Shown in pieces: positions 32,317 through 43,543 of a stretch of DNA of 64,000 nt. This stretch comes from Frankia sp. AgB1.9 (lineage in GTDB: Bacteria; Actinomycetota; Actinomycetes; Frankiales; Frankiaceae). Location: positions 27,656 through 91,655 of the forward strand of contig NZ_JADWYX010000031.1 of NCBI RefSeq assembly GCF_016786355.1. Direction: 5' to 3'. The notes below the pieces were generated by a model. It saw nothing but the letters and a program-made list of their open reading frames with translations. It was not told the DNA's origin and did no database searches. A program made the translations under genes and the position numbers. How positions within the stretch are numbered: the first letter of the stretch is position 1; every line of letters begins with the position of its first letter.

Positions 32317-33018
32317 GTGGCCATCGCGCAGATCTATCCCAGCCTGCTCGCCGCGGACTTCGGCCGGATCGCGGACGCGGCCCAGGCGGTCGAGGGCCGG
32401 GCGGACTGGCTGCACGTCGACGTCATGGACTACCACTTCGTCCCCAACCTGGCCTTCTCCGGCGACACCGTCACCGCGCTGCGCGCCGTGACCGAGACGC
32501 CGCTGGACTGCCACCTGATGATCTCCGACCCGGACCGCTGGGCCCCGGGCTTCGCGGAGCGGGGCGCGGCGAACGTCACCATCCACGCCGAGGCGGTCGA
32601 GAACCTGCCGCGGACCACCGAGGCGATCCGGGCCGCCGGTGCCCGCACCGGTCTCGCCGTCAAGCCGGCCACGCCGGTCGAGGGCTACGCCGACGACCTG
32701 CACCGCTTCGACCTGCTGCTGCTGATGACGATCGAGCCGGGCTTCGGCGGCCAGACCTTCATGGACAGCGTGCTGCCCAAGATCCAGGCGGCCAGGCGGC
32801 TGCTGGACCAGCGCGGCCTGGACCTGTGGCTGCAGATCGACGGCGGCGTCAACGCGGAGACGATCGAGCGGGCCGCCGCCGCCGGGGTGGACGTGTTCGT
32901 CGCCGGCACCGCCGTCTACGGCCTCGCGGACCCGGGCGCGGCTGTCGAGGCGCTGCGGGCGCAGGCGCTGCGCGCGGCGCCGCGGCTCTCGGCGCCCGAC
33001 CGGGAGACGACGGCCTGA
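32317..33018 (+). CDS. rpe: Ribulose-phosphate 3-epimerase
   Basis: Pentose-phosphate enzyme interconverting ribulose- and xylulose-5-phosphate; TIM barrel. [40 protein letters not shown] (metal His and Asp), [33 protein letters not shown] and [19 protein letters not shown] are canonical. The GTG at 32317 gives the normal N-terminus. Length 233 with a short variable tail. It makes a pentulose phosphate, the precursor also used by RibB, and sits just before the riboflavin genes. Confidence 0.97.
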   Translation: MAIAQIYPSLLAADFGRIADAAQAVEGRADWLHVDVMDYHFVPNLAFSGDTVTALRAVTETPLDCHLMISDPDRWAPGFAERGAANVTIHAEAVENLPRTTEAIRAAGARTGLAVKPATPVEGYADDLHRFDLLLLMTIEPGFGGQTFMDSVLPKIQAARRLLDQRGLDLWLQIDGGVNAETIERAAAAGVDVFVAGTAVYGLADPGAAVEALRAQALRAAPRLSAPDRETTA

Positions 33019-33019
33019 C

Positions 33020-33490
33020 GTGGCCACCGAGACGGACGCGGGCGACGTCGACGGGCGCTGGCTGGAGTACGCCGTCGAGCTGGCGCTGCGCTGCCCGCCG
33101 GCGCGGACGGCCTTCTCGGTCGGCGCGGTGATCGTCGGCCCGGACGGGGAGACGGTGCTCGCCGAGGGCTGGTCCCGGGCGGGCGACCCGCGCGACCACG
33201 CGGAGGAGGCCGCCCTGCGCGGCTTCGCGCCCGGCGACCCACGGTTGGCCGGCGCCACCCTCTACAGCTCGCTGGAGCCGTGCAGCGCGCGGGCCTCCAG
33301 GCCGCGGACCTGCACCGAGCTGACGCTGGCCGCCGGGATCGGCCGGGTCGTGTTCGCCTGGCGCGAGCCCGCGCTCTTCGTCGACTGCCAGGGCGCCGAG
33401 CTGCTCGCCGCCGCGGGTGTCACGGTCGTCGAGCGGCCAGACCTCGCGGCCGGGGTACGCGCGGCTAACGCCCACCTGCTCGCCGACTGA
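33020..33490 (+). CDS. RibD-type pyrimidine deaminase domain, stand-alone
   Basis: Zinc deaminase of the cytidine/deoxycytidylate superfamily. Zinc motifs are HAEEAALRGFAP and SSLEPCSARASRPRTC, the PCxxRxxxxxxC spacing resembling RibD-type riboflavin deaminases. Only the N-terminal deaminase half is present (156 residues); the C-terminal reductase of bifunctional RibD is absent and not adjacent, so the reductase must be elsewhere if this acts in riboflavin synthesis. The GTG is 1 bp after the rpe stop. It lies just before the FMN riboswitch, so is not controlled by it. A nucleotide-salvage deaminase is a possible alternative. Confidence 0.85.
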   Translation: MATETDAGDVDGRWLEYAVELALRCPPARTAFSVGAVIVGPDGETVLAEGWSRAGDPRDHAEEAALRGFAPGDPRLAGATLYSSLEPCSARASRPRTCTELTLAAGIGRVVFAWREPALFVDCQGAELLAAAGVTVVERPDLAAGVRAANAHLLAD

Positions 33491-33692
33491 CGTCGACGGC
33501 GACCGGTCGACGTGGCGCCGGGTGAGGTTCGTCACCCGACTGTTACCGCTGAACCTCGCAAATGTGTCTACTGCGGCATATCTGGCCGGTGAGCTGCCGC
33601 GTTGGCCCGGCTTGTGTGCCAGACTTACCAGTAGGCAAGTTCCAACACCTCCCAGCCGCGGCCACAACCGTCGGCGGGGAGACCACAGCAGC

Positions 33693-33824
33693 ACGCGCGC
33701 TCCGGGGTCGGTGAAATTCCGAGCCGGCGGTAACAGTCCGCGACCCGTCCCACCGTTGGTGGGCGGTGGACCTGGTGGAATTCCGGGACCGACGGTGAAA
33801 GTCCGGATGGGAGGCAGCGCGCGG
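33693..33824 (+). ncRNA. FMN riboswitch (RFN element)
   Basis: All hallmarks of the RFN aptamer are present in order: P1 strand CGCGCGCTCC, GGGGTCGGTGAAATTCCGAG, CCGGCGGTAACAGTCCGCGA, GACCTGGTGGAATTCCGGGA, CCGACGGTGAAAGTCCGGAT, GGGAGGCAGCGCGCG closing P1. Boundaries are approximate. It precedes ribE-ribBA-ribH and should switch them off when FMN is plentiful. The expression platform is annotated separately. The 33491-33692 stretch before it shows no gene and presumably contains the promoter. Confidence 0.97.
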
Positions 33825-33919
33825 GGCCCCGTGGCGCTGGGCGGATCCGTTCCGGCCGGCGTGCGTCGCGGCGTCGGCATCCGGCGATGCGCCGGATGGC
33901 CCGGTGCCGCCCGTGGACC

Positions 33920-33977
33920 CTGCGTGACGTCCTTCCCTCGCTCCCCCCGGCTCGGGCGCCGGACGGGAAGGACGCAG
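33920..33977 (+). promoter_or_regulatory. Putative ribosome-site-sequestering hairpin of the FMN riboswitch
   Basis: TCCTTCCC (33930-33937) is the exact reverse complement of GGGAAGGA (33965-33972), and CTGCG (33920-33924) pairs with CGCAG (33973-33977) across a 5-nt bulge. The AAGGA in the right arm is the best ribosome site for the ribE ATG at 33983. No T-rich terminator is seen, so control is likely translational. The loop itself contains a CCGGC/GCCGG stem. Confidence 0.6.
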
Positions 33978-33982
33978 GTCGG

Positions 33983-34776
33983 ATGTTCACCGGCATCGTC
34001 GAGGAACTCGGCACTGTCGCAGCGGTCATCGAGCACGCGACCGCGGCCGAGCTGACCATCGGCTCCACGGCCGTACTGGAAGATGTGCGCCACGGCGCGT
34101 CGATCGCCGTCAACGGCGTCTGTCTCACTGTCACGTCCTTCACGCCGCCGGGCGAGGTCGATCCGCGCACCGGTACCCGCGTCTTCACCGCCGACGTGAT
34201 GCTCGAGACGCTGCGGCGCTCGGCGCTCGGCGCGCTGACGGCCGGCGACCGGGTCAACCTGGAACGGCCGGTGCGCCTCGCCGACCGGCTCGGCGGCCAC
34301 CTGGTCCAGGGGCACGTCGACGGCGTCGGCACGATCGCCGACCGGGCGCCGGACGAGCACTGGGAGGTCGTGCGGATCGCGCTGCCGGCCGGGCTCGACC
34401 GCTACCTCGTCGAGAAGGGCTCGATCACCGTCGACGGCGTGAGCCTCACCGTCGTCGACGTCACACCCGCCACCGCCGACGTGCCCGCGTCCTTCACCGT
34501 GAGCCTGATCCCGACGACGCTCGCCGACACGACGCTGGGCGCCCGGAATGTTGGCGCGCCGGTGAACCTTGAGGTCGACGTCGTCGCCAAGTACGTGGAG
34601 AAGCTCGCCGCTCCCGTCCTCGGCCAGGTGGCCGGCGCGGTTCTCGGCCAGCTGCCCACCACGGTGGGGCGGCTGGACCCGTCCCCGCTGTTGCCAGCAC
34701 CACCCGTCGGCCCGCCGCGGGCGGACTCGCCCGAGGCCGCCCGCCCGACGGTCGCCAGCCTGAAGGGAGCCGACCG

Positions 34777-34780
<4 letters not shown>
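33983..34780 (+). CDS. ribE: Riboflavin synthase alpha chain
   Basis: Dismutates two 6,7-dimethyl-8-ribityllumazines into riboflavin. Two tandem lumazine-binding barrels: [16 protein letters not shown] with [14 protein letters not shown], then [17 protein letters not shown] with [14 protein letters not shown]. The ATG at 33983 gives the invariant MFTGIVEE start. The domain ends around [10 protein letters not shown]; about 55 further residues are Pro/Ala-rich and unusual, making 265 against about 200-220 typical. ATGA overlap with ribBA. First gene under the FMN riboswitch. Confidence 0.97.
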
Positions 34781-36800
<2,020 letters not shown>

Positions 36801-37007
36801 GGCCGATTTCTCGCTTCTTTCGCCACGAGCTGGGTGACCAGGACAACGCGGACGCCATCGGACTTGTCTGACGGGGTGCGACGAGAGACCGTGTTGTCTC
36901 GGTGTATCGGTCTCCTTGCGTTGCGGCGCCGAACGTGGGTCAGCGGTGATAGTTGACCCCGTGGTTGCGCAGGGGGCGGTATCGGCTGGGGAGCGGGGTG
37001 ACGTGGC

Positions 37008-39980
37008 GTGCGCGTGGCGTCGGTGACGGGCGACGGCGACGGCGAGCCGGCCTCGACCCCGTCGGGCCAGGCCAGACCCGGTGAGTACGGGTCTCCCGAG
37101 CCCGCGGACGAGTCTGGCGACACCGGCGACGGCGGGACCGTGACGGTTCCGGCGCCCGGTGGGGGCGGCGACGCTCGCCCGGTCTCGCTGCTGGGCATGC
37201 GCCTGTCGGACGGGACCGGCGAGCGCGCGATGGTACGTCGTCCGTCGGCGCGGGCCCGCGCCACCGCCTCGAACCCCCGGGCCGGGGACCGTCGCCTCGC
37301 GGCCGTTCCCCTGGACCGTGACCCGTCGTCGGCCGCCTCCCACTCGGCCGCCTCCCACCCGACCGGCTCCCACCCTGCCGTGGCCTCGTCGCCGCCGGCG
37401 TCCGCGGTGCCGCCGAGGCCGGCGCGCCCGGCAGTGGCCCCGCCGGCCCGGCCCGCCCCGCCGGCTCGGCCCGCGTTGCCGCCATCGGCGGCGGTGGCGC
37501 CTCCGGTCCGCGCTGTCGAGGGCCCAGCGCCGACGGGCGCCTCGGCGAGCCCTGGCCCGTCCGCCCGGGCCGACGGGCCGCCCGCGCCTCTGGCCGTGGG
37601 CGGGTGGGTCCCCGACGTCGGGCTCGTCCCGGCTCCGGCGCACCGGCCGCGCGGCTCCTGGTGGGGACCGCCCGGCTCGGCGCGGGCTGCTGACGCCGAG
37701 GCCGCCGTCTCGCCAGTCACCCACTCCGACGGGCCGGCCGCTGCGCCCGATCCCACCCGTCAGCCTGACCACGCTGTTAGGCCCGACGGCGACGCTGCTA
37801 GGCCCGACGGCGCTGTCAGGCCCGACGACGAGGCGGGGGAGCCCGGCGGCGCGGTGGCACGGGACGACGCCGTTGTGCGGGACGACGCCGTTGTGCGGGA
37901 CGACGCCGTTGTGCGGGACGACGCCGTTGTGCGGGACGACGCCGTTGTGCGGGACGAACTGGTCGCGCGGGACGCCGGGGTGCCTGATCGTGCCGGTTCG
38001 CCCGATGGTGCCGGTTCGCCCGGCTTCGCGTTGCCGGGTGACCTCGGGACGCCCACTGATCTCAGAACGCCGGTTGATCTCACGCCATGGTCTGACCGCG
38101 CCACGCCGTCCGATGCCGCCGCGTCGACGGATTCCGCGTCGGCGCGGGAACCGTTTGGGCCGCCAGGCCCCGACGGGTGGCCGGACAGCCTGGACCAGAG
38201 CGGCTATGCCGCCTGGCTTCAGCCAGGAGACCCCGCCTCGCCCGCGGCGTCAGCTTCGCGGGCGACGGCAGATCCGCGGGCGACGGCGGCTGGGCCGGGG
38301 ACGCCGCGGGTCAGTCAGCCGGGCTCGGACCGGTCCGGCCAGCCCGGCGACGACGCGGCGAGCCCGGCCGGCGGCGAGGACCCGCCGCGCGTCTGGTTCG
38401 GCTACGGCCCACCGCGCCCGACGTTCCCGCCGCCCGGCGAGGCGCCCGAGGGCCCACCCCTGCCATCACCCGCGCCGAGTCGATCCGTCCCGGTCGTCTA
38501 CCCACCGCCGGCCGTGGTCGGACCCGGGCCCGCCCGGCCGTCGGCGCCTCCGCCCGCGCACCCACCGGTGGTCCCACCACCCGGTCCGGCCACGCCGTCG
38601 CCCTGGCCCGTGCCGGGGCAGCAGGCCCACCTGGCTGGGCAGCCTGCTCACCCAGCGGCCCACCCGGCGCTGCCAGAGGGGCGACCGGTTCGCCCGGCGC
38701 TGCCGGAGGCAGCCAGCCCGCCGGCTTCCGCCGCGCCCGCGCCCGTGCCCGCCTGGCCGCTGCCGGCCTGGCCGGTGCCCGAGGTGCCTGGGTCGGCCTG
38801 GCCCGCGCCGGGCGGGTCCACGCCCGCCTTTGCGTGGGATGCGTCGCCGCGTCAGGCCGCGGGGTCGCCGGAGGCGTTCGCGGCCGCGTGGCGGCGCGGG
38901 ATGGAACTCGCGGGGCGCGGAGTTCTCGCCCCCGTCCCGGCGACTCGGGTGGACGGTCGACGGGTGCTCGTCGGCGGCTTCGGTGGCGGCAGCGGGCGGA
39001 CCACCGTGGCGGTCGGGCTCGGGATGGCGCTGGCCGCGCTGCGGGGTGGCCGGGTGGTCGCCGTCGACGCCTGCCCCGACCAGGGCGGGCCGCTCGCCGA
39101 CCGCGCCGGCGTGCCCGGCCGCGGCGTCGGCCTGCGCGAGCTTGCCGCGACCCCGTCGGTCGGGTCGCTCACGGAGGCCCGCCGATTCCTGGCGACGGCC
39201 GGTGATTCCGGTCTGGAGGTACTGCCCGGGCTGCGCGACCTCACCGGTCCCGGGCTGACCGCCGCGGAGGCGGCCTGGGTGGTCGACCTGCTCGAACGGC
39301 TCTTCCCGACGCTGGTCATCGACGGCCCGCCCGGCTGGACCCAGCCCGTGCCGGCGGTGCTGCTGGCCCGCGCGGACACCGTCGTGCTCACCGCGCGGGC
39401 CGAACCGGTCACGCGCAACCGACGGGGCCTCGCGCGGCCGGCTGGTGCCGAGCCGACGCGGTTCACCGAGGTCGGAGCCGCTCAGGACGCGCTGACCGCG
39501 TTGGCCTCGGCACGGGCCGACCTGCCGGGCGGTGCCGTCGTCGCCTACGTCGAGACGACGCCCGGGTCCGCCGGACCGGCGTCGGGCCGCCCGGGGTCGC
39601 GGGGCCGCGCCCCCGTCCGCCGCGGGGCGCCGGCGCCCCCGGCGCGGGGGGGGGCCGGGCACCCGCCCGTGACGATCCCGTTCGACCCGACGCTTTCCGG
39701 TGGCGCGCCCCTGGTCTGGGAGCGGTTGCGCCCCCGGACCCGGGAGGCGTTCATGCTGCTCGCCGAGACGGTCGACGAGGCCCCGCTCGGCCCCGTGGAC
39801 CCGACTCGGGCCGAGGCGCAGGCCCGTGCCCAGGGTCAGGCACGGTCCCAGGGTCAGGCACGGTCCCAGGGTCCGGCGATCTCGGGCCCGCAGGCCCGAC
39901 CTCGCTCTCGGTCGCGGCTCGATCCGCCTGACACGCCCACGGTGCCCAGCTCGCGCGCCGACCGTCCGCCCCGCCCCTGA
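37008..39980 (+). CDS. Very large proline-rich protein with C-terminal MinD/ParA-like ATPase domain
   Basis: Function unknown. Residues 1 to about 640 are low-complexity Pro/Ala/Arg/Asp sequence, including five perfect 18-bp repeats encoding DDAVVR (37863-37952). From about 645 the chain becomes a deviant Walker A NTPase: VLVGGFGGGSGRTTVAVGLG has Arg where the ParA/MinD loop normally has the second Lys, followed by VVAVDACPDQGGPLADRAG and LVIDGPPGWTQPVPAVLL (Walker B). The layout resembles Pro-rich MinD-like proteins linked to type VII secretion (EspI-like), but no ESX genes are adjacent. Nine consecutive G residues (39646-39654) occur within the C-terminal part. The GTG start is uncertain; the final ~60 residues contain QAR(S/A)QG repeats. 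Confidence 0.78.
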   Translation: MRVASVTGDGDGEPASTPSGQARPGEYGSPEPADESGDTGDGGTVTVPAPGGGGDARPVSLLGMRLSDGTGERAMVRRPSARARATASNPRAGDRRLAAVPLDRDPSSAASHSAASHPTGSHPAVASSPPASAVPPRPARPAVAPPARPAPPARPALPPSAAVAPPVRAVEGPAPTGASASPGPSARADGPPAPLAVGGWVPDVGLVPAPAHRPRGSWWGPPGSARAADAEAAVSPVTHSDGPAAAPDPTRQPDHAVRPDGDAARPDGAVRPDDEAGEPGGAVARDDAVVRDDAVVRDDAVVRDDAVVRDDAVVRDELVARDAGVPDRAGSPDGAGSPGFALPGDLGTPTDLRTPVDLTPWSDRATPSDAAASTDSASAREPFGPPGPDGWPDSLDQSGYAAWLQPGDPASPAASASRATADPRATAAGPGTPRVSQPGSDRSGQPGDDAASPAGGEDPPRVWFGYGPPRPTFPPPGEAPEGPPLPSPAPSRSVPVVYPPPAVVGPGPARPSAPPPAHPPVVPPPGPATPSPWPVPGQQAHLAGQPAHPAAHPALPEGRPVRPALPEAASPPASAAPAPVPAWPLPAWPVPEVPGSAWPAPGGSTPAFAWDASPRQAAGSPEAFAAAWRRGMELAGRGVLAPVPATRVDGRRVLVGGFGGGSGRTTVAVGLGMALAALRGGRVVAVDACPDQGGPLADRAGVPGRGVGLRELAATPSVGSLTEARRFLATAGDSGLEVLPGLRDLTGPGLTAAEAAWVVDLLERLFPTLVIDGPPGWTQPVPAVLLARADTVVLTARAEPVTRNRRGLARPAGAEPTRFTEVGAAQDALTALASARADLPGGAVVAYVETTPGSAGPASGRPGSRGRAPVRRGAPAPPARGGAGHPPVTIPFDPTLSGGAPLVWERLRPRTREAFMLLAETVDEAPLGPVDPTRAEAQARAQGQARSQGQARSQGPAISGPQARPRSRSRLDPPDTPTVPSSRADRPPRP

Positions 39981-40120
39981 ACCGTCCACCAGGTATCTGA
40001 GTCGGTCCGCCACGTCCCTGAACGGTCCGCCACGTCCCTGAACGGTCCGCCACGTCCCTGAACGGTCCGCCACGTCCCTGAACGGTCCGCCAGGTATCTG
40101 AGACGGTGCGCCACGTCAGT
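39981..40120. repeat. 20-bp tandem repeats after the ParA-like gene
   Basis: Seven units of 20 bp starting immediately after the stop codon; the three central ones (40021-40080) are identical, AACGGTCCGCCACGTCCCTG, and the flanking ones vary (CAGGTATCTG endings at the second edge units). Non-coding. Confidence 0.92.
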
Positions 40121-40192
40121 GACAGAACATGCTGTCCGCCAGGACTTCCGTCAGCGCTAGCCATGCGCTCGGTGGTGGTGCGCCTGGCCCCC

Positions 40193-40331
40193 GGCGCCGA
40201 CTTGCCTGATCCGAGGCGCCGACTTGCCTGCGCAGACGCCGATCATCCGGCCAGCTGCCGCACCTTGATCGAGAATTGCGCAGGGATAAAGGGGATGAAT
40301 TGGGGCACCGAGCGCCGTCTTGCCTGCGCAA
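40193..40331. repeat. Direct and inverted repeats in gene-free interval
   Basis: GGCGCCGACTTGCCTG occurs at 40193-40208 and again at 40215-40230, with a relative AGCGCCGTCTTGCCTG at 40311. TTGCGCAGG (40276-40284) and CCTGCGCAA (40323-40331) are perfect inverted repeats 38 bp apart. These share the CCTGCGCAA arm of dyad D1. No gene in 40121-40433. Confidence 0.6.
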
Positions 40332-40433
40332 CGAGTGATCAGGCGTCCTTGACCACCGGATGTGCAGGGGAAACTGGTGGGCCATTCACCCGGTGACGAT
40401 CATGCCGCCGTCGATGCGGATGCTCCACGCCGG

Positions 40434-40508
40434 TTTGCGTACCAAACTGGCGATCATCGACCGTCGGCGGCGCGCTGAGGTGTGATGATCGCCAGTCTGG
40501 TATCGAAA
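40434..40508. repeat. 27-bp-spacer dyad D5
   Basis: Left arm 40434-40457 (TTTGCGTACCAAACTGG...GATCAT), right arm 40485-40508 (ATGATCGCCAGTCTGG...CGAAA); 20 of 24 pair, spacer 27 bp. Right arm is identical to that of D3 over about 22 bp. Confidence 0.82.
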
Positions 40509-40540
40509 TAGTCGCTGCACGCCCCATATGCGCTTTTTCT

Positions 40541-40609
40541 CCATACCAGGTCCGCGATCTTGTCGATTGCAGCGGCTGGACACCGCCGGAGATCCGCGAT
40601 CGCGTATGG
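40541..40609. repeat. 27-bp-spacer dyad D6
   Basis: CCATACCAGGTCCGCGATCT... (40541-40561) and GAGATCCGCGATCGCGTATG... (40589-40609), 14 of 21 pair, spacer 27 bp. Counterpart of D4 in the duplicated interval. The rest of 40610-40969 has no gene that I can support. Confidence 0.6.
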
Positions 40610-40969
40610 AAATCGGCGCCATCCCCAACCTGAAGATCCACCGGAGATGGTGTGGCGCGCCGCCGCCCGACCCGCCCGGTCCGGGTGCTCGGCGCCGCTC
40701 GTGCCAAGGTTCGCGCACCAGATCTTGAGTCCTACTGGGCGGTCGGCCACAGACGAGACCCGCCATCACCACCTAGGACTGAGCGCCGACTGAAGGCCCA
40801 GATAAGGCAGCACGGTCCCGGATTGTTCCGTAGCTGCCAGAGGTGGAATTGGCGATCAGGGGGACGGCCAAACGCTGACGGTCACGGCGCCTGGCGGTCG
40901 CCTGCGGGGCAGATTCGCCGATACCACGTAGGGACAGACGCAGACCCCGGACTCGGATAGGCCAGCAGG

Positions 40970-40998
40970 GTCCAGAGGACGGCCGAAATGGCGATCAA
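40970..40998 (-). repeat. Half copy of the 75-bp palindrome
   Basis: On the minus strand the sequence reads TGATCGCCATTTCGGCCGTC, matching the left arm of the 75-bp element, but the expected partner arm 75 bp away is missing. It ends about 45 bp before the SseB-family gene. Confidence 0.5.
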
Positions 40999-41043
40999 CG
41001 ACCGGCCAATGTCGCCGCGGCAGCCGGACCATAGGGTTGGCCG

Positions 41044-42324
41044 GTGGCAGTCGACCTGATGACCCCGCCGGGCCAGGGCGACGCGGGCGAGGCGGACCCG
41101 CGGCTGCGGGCCGCGCTGGAGTCGGGCGACGAGGTTGCCGTCGCCGAGGCGCTGGCCGACGCTCGCGTCTTCGTCGGTGTCGAGTCCCGGCTGATAGAGC
41201 TCGCCGACCCGGCCGACCCGGCCGACCCGGCCGACCCGGCTGACCGAGCCGACCCGGACAGGGCCGACCCGGCTGACCGAGCCGACCCGGACAGGGCCGG
41301 CGCCGACCCGGCCGATCTGGGTGGGGCTGACCGGGTCGACCCGGCCGACCTGGTCGATCTGGACAGGGCCGGCCCGGACAGTGCCGGCACAGACCCAGAC
41401 CCAGCCGGGCGAGGTCGGAAGCACAAGCTGGCCCGAGGTCACCGGCATCCGGGCAGGCCGGGACTCCGTGGCGAGAAGCAGTCCGAGATGGTGTTGGCCA
41501 CCCTGCGGCTGCCTTCCGGGGCGACGGCGCTGCCGGTGTTCAGCAGCGCGGCCGCCCTGTCGGCGTGGCGCTCGGCGGCCAGGCCTGTCCCGGTCGCCGC
41601 GCTGGACGCGTGCGCCGAGGCGGCCCGACTGGGCCATCGGACCGTGGTCGTCGACGTCGCCGGCCCGGTCACGGCCACCCTCGACGTCAGCGCCCTCGCC
41701 GGTGCGCCCGAGACGGGACCCGGGACACGCGAGGCAGGGCCCCGGACTCCCGAGCTGGGACCCGAGACCGAGCTGGGGCCCGAGCCCGAGCTGGGGGGCC
41801 TGGCCGAGATGGGGGCCTCGGCCCAGACGGAGGGCCCGACAGAACCGACCCCGGCCAACTCGCAGGGAGGCTCACCAACGCCAGCGGGGGCCGACAGCGG
41901 TGGACAGGGGCCCGGGCCGGACCTGGCCGGTCCGGCGACCGGGCTGCGGCCGGCGGCGTGGCCGTGGGATGAGCGTCTGCGGTCGCGGGTCGCGGCCGAG
42001 CTGGACGCGTTGGCCGCCGCCGGGCTCGCCCGCGGCGCCCGGCTCTGGCAGGCCGAGCTGGTGACCGGCCCGGAGGCGGCCGCGGCTGGGCCGGCCGTCG
42101 CCGTCGCCGTCCCGACTGACGGGCCAGGGGAGACTGATGGGCCAGGGGAGGACGCCCGGTTCGACGAGATCGCCCGCCGGCTGCGGGCCGCCGTCCTCGT
42201 GGACGCGAACCAGCCGGCGCCGGCGGTGGTGTTCGTCGACGCCACGCAGGCCGCCGCGCTGCGCGCGAGCCTCGGCCGAGGCCTCGTGGCACGCCGTTGG
42301 CGCCGGCGGGCCGCACCGGCCTGA
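41044..42324 (+). CDS. SseB-family protein with repeat-rich linker
   Basis: Conserved actinobacterial protein usually found just upstream of infC; biochemical role unknown. The N-terminal SseB-like domain is split: DPRLRAALESGDEVAVAEAL and RVFVGVESRLIELAD, then a 60-residue insert of ADPADPADRADPDR-type repeats encoded by GACCCGGCC units, then EMVLATLRLPSGATALPVFS and VPVAALDACAEAARLGHRTV. The C-terminal half has another Pro/Gly/Glu-rich linker (about 225-300) and a second alpha/beta region. Length 426 against about 250 in relatives is explained by the two inserts. GTG start with weak ribosome site. Confidence 0.82.
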   Translation: MAVDLMTPPGQGDAGEADPRLRAALESGDEVAVAEALADARVFVGVESRLIELADPADPADPADPADRADPDRADPADRADPDRAGADPADLGGADRVDPADLVDLDRAGPDSAGTDPDPAGRGRKHKLARGHRHPGRPGLRGEKQSEMVLATLRLPSGATALPVFSSAAALSAWRSAARPVPVAALDACAEAARLGHRTVVVDVAGPVTATLDVSALAGAPETGPGTREAGPRTPELGPETELGPEPELGGLAEMGASAQTEGPTEPTPANSQGGSPTPAGADSGGQGPGPDLAGPATGLRPAAWPWDERLRSRVAAELDALAAAGLARGARLWQAELVTGPEAAAAGPAVAVAVPTDGPGETDGPGEDARFDEIARRLRAAVLVDANQPAPAVVFVDATQAAALRASLGRGLVARRWRRRAAPA

Positions 42325-42855
42325 GCGCGGGGCGTTCGTCCTGACCGCACGGCAGGAGGTCCGCCAGCCTCAACCTAGGGCAGTCGGTTTGCTACGCTGG
42401 CTCGGACCGCCTGTCGACGGTCGGCACAGGGTTCCGCTTCCGGGTGTTCCAGGCCTGGTGACGGTGTTCGGGCCTGGGGGTGCCAGGCACGGCTGCTCAG
42501 CTGAAAAGGCTGGTAGCCACGGCCAGCGCACCAGCCACCTGAGCGTCTGAGGTGAGCGACCCGTACGTGTCGCGCTACGCCCTCACCGGGGCGGCGCCTG
42601 GAACAGCCCGCGCGGGTTGCCCCAGGTGGTCGGCAGGACCAAGCGGGGGTTCGCCCTCCACCCGAGTCACCGCCCGGCACCCAGGTGCCGGGTCTGGCCG
42701 ATCGGATCCGTCGATCAGCCCCTGAAGGTGATCGGGTCGCCGGTCGGTCGAGTCGTTCCCTTTGGGCGCGGCATCGGCCGGGAGCTCGGATTTCCGAGCT
42801 TGGTGCTCCGCTGCGGTGAGGTCATGCCCGCGCGTCGAGCCATGGAGGAAACCAG
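42325..42855. other. infC leader region with strong hairpin
   Basis: 531 bp without a convincing gene. It contains a 9-bp perfect inverted repeat CCCGGCACC/GGTGCCGGG (42673-42692) and likely the promoter and a long 5' leader of the infC-rpmI-rplT operon. Leaders of this operon are regulated in many bacteria, but I cannot identify a named RNA family here. Confidence 0.5.
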
Positions 42856-43404
42856 ATCAGCACAGAGTCACGCATCAACGACCGCATCCGCGTGCCCGAG
42901 GTTCGCCTCGTCGGCGCGGAGGGCGAGCAGATCGGCATCGTCTCGATCCAGGAGGCCATGCGGCTGGCGCAGGAGGCAGATCTTGACCTCGTCGAGGTCG
43001 CGCCGACCGCCCGGCCGCCCGTCTGCAAGCTCATGGACTTTGGGAAGTTCAAGTACGAGTCCGACCAGAAGCGTCGCGAGGCTCGGAAGAACCAGGTCCA
43101 GACGGTCATCAAGGAGATGAAGCTTCGGCCGAAGATCGACCCGCACGACTACGAGACCAAGAAGGGTCACGTCGTGCGCTTCCTCAAGGCCGGCGACAAG
43201 GTCAAGATCACCATCATGTTCCGTGGCCGGGAGCAGTCGCGGCCGGAGCTCGGTATCCGGCTGCTGCAGCGACTCTCGACCGACGTCGCCGAACTGGGGT
43301 ACGTCGAGGCCCAGCCCAAGCAGGACGGGCGGAACATGACGATGGTCATGGCCCCCCACAAGGGCGCGAGCCAGCGGCGGCCCGAGCCCGAGCCCGCGCG
43401 CTAA
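42856..43404 (+). CDS. infC: Translation initiation factor IF-3
   Basis: Binds the 30S subunit and proofreads the start codon. Family sequence [79 protein letters not shown]. The conserved N-terminus begins before the first GTG (42892): reading back in frame gives [12 protein letters not shown], starting at an ATC (42856) with GGAGGAA ending 5 nt upstream. IF-3 genes often use AUU/AUC/AUA as a self-regulatory start because IF-3 rejects such codons, so ATC is chosen. Length 182 including that start. Confidence 0.96.
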   Translation: MSTESRINDRIRVPEVRLVGAEGEQIGIVSIQEAMRLAQEADLDLVEVAPTARPPVCKLMDFGKFKYESDQKRREARKNQVQTVIKEMKLRPKIDPHDYETKKGHVVRFLKAGDKVKITIMFRGREQSRPELGIRLLQRLSTDVAELGYVEAQPKQDGRNMTMVMAPHKGASQRRPEPEPAR

Positions 43405-43543
43405 GGCGGTTCGGAGCCCGGGGCACGGGGCGGCGGGCGCCGGCCCATGATGTCCACTGCCGGAATGCGGGCCCTGACGCTGCCCCAGGCGCGCTCGCCG
43501 AAGACATGCCAGGTTCCAACTACATCAGGACACGAGACTCGAC

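Noticed and set aside
39981..40120. CRISPR or attachment-site array
   Set aside because: Contiguous 20-bp tandem units without spacers; no integrase nearby.
40106..40960. Short open frames in the ParA-SseB gap
   Set aside because: Same reasons; they follow the dyad repeats rather than codon-like composition.
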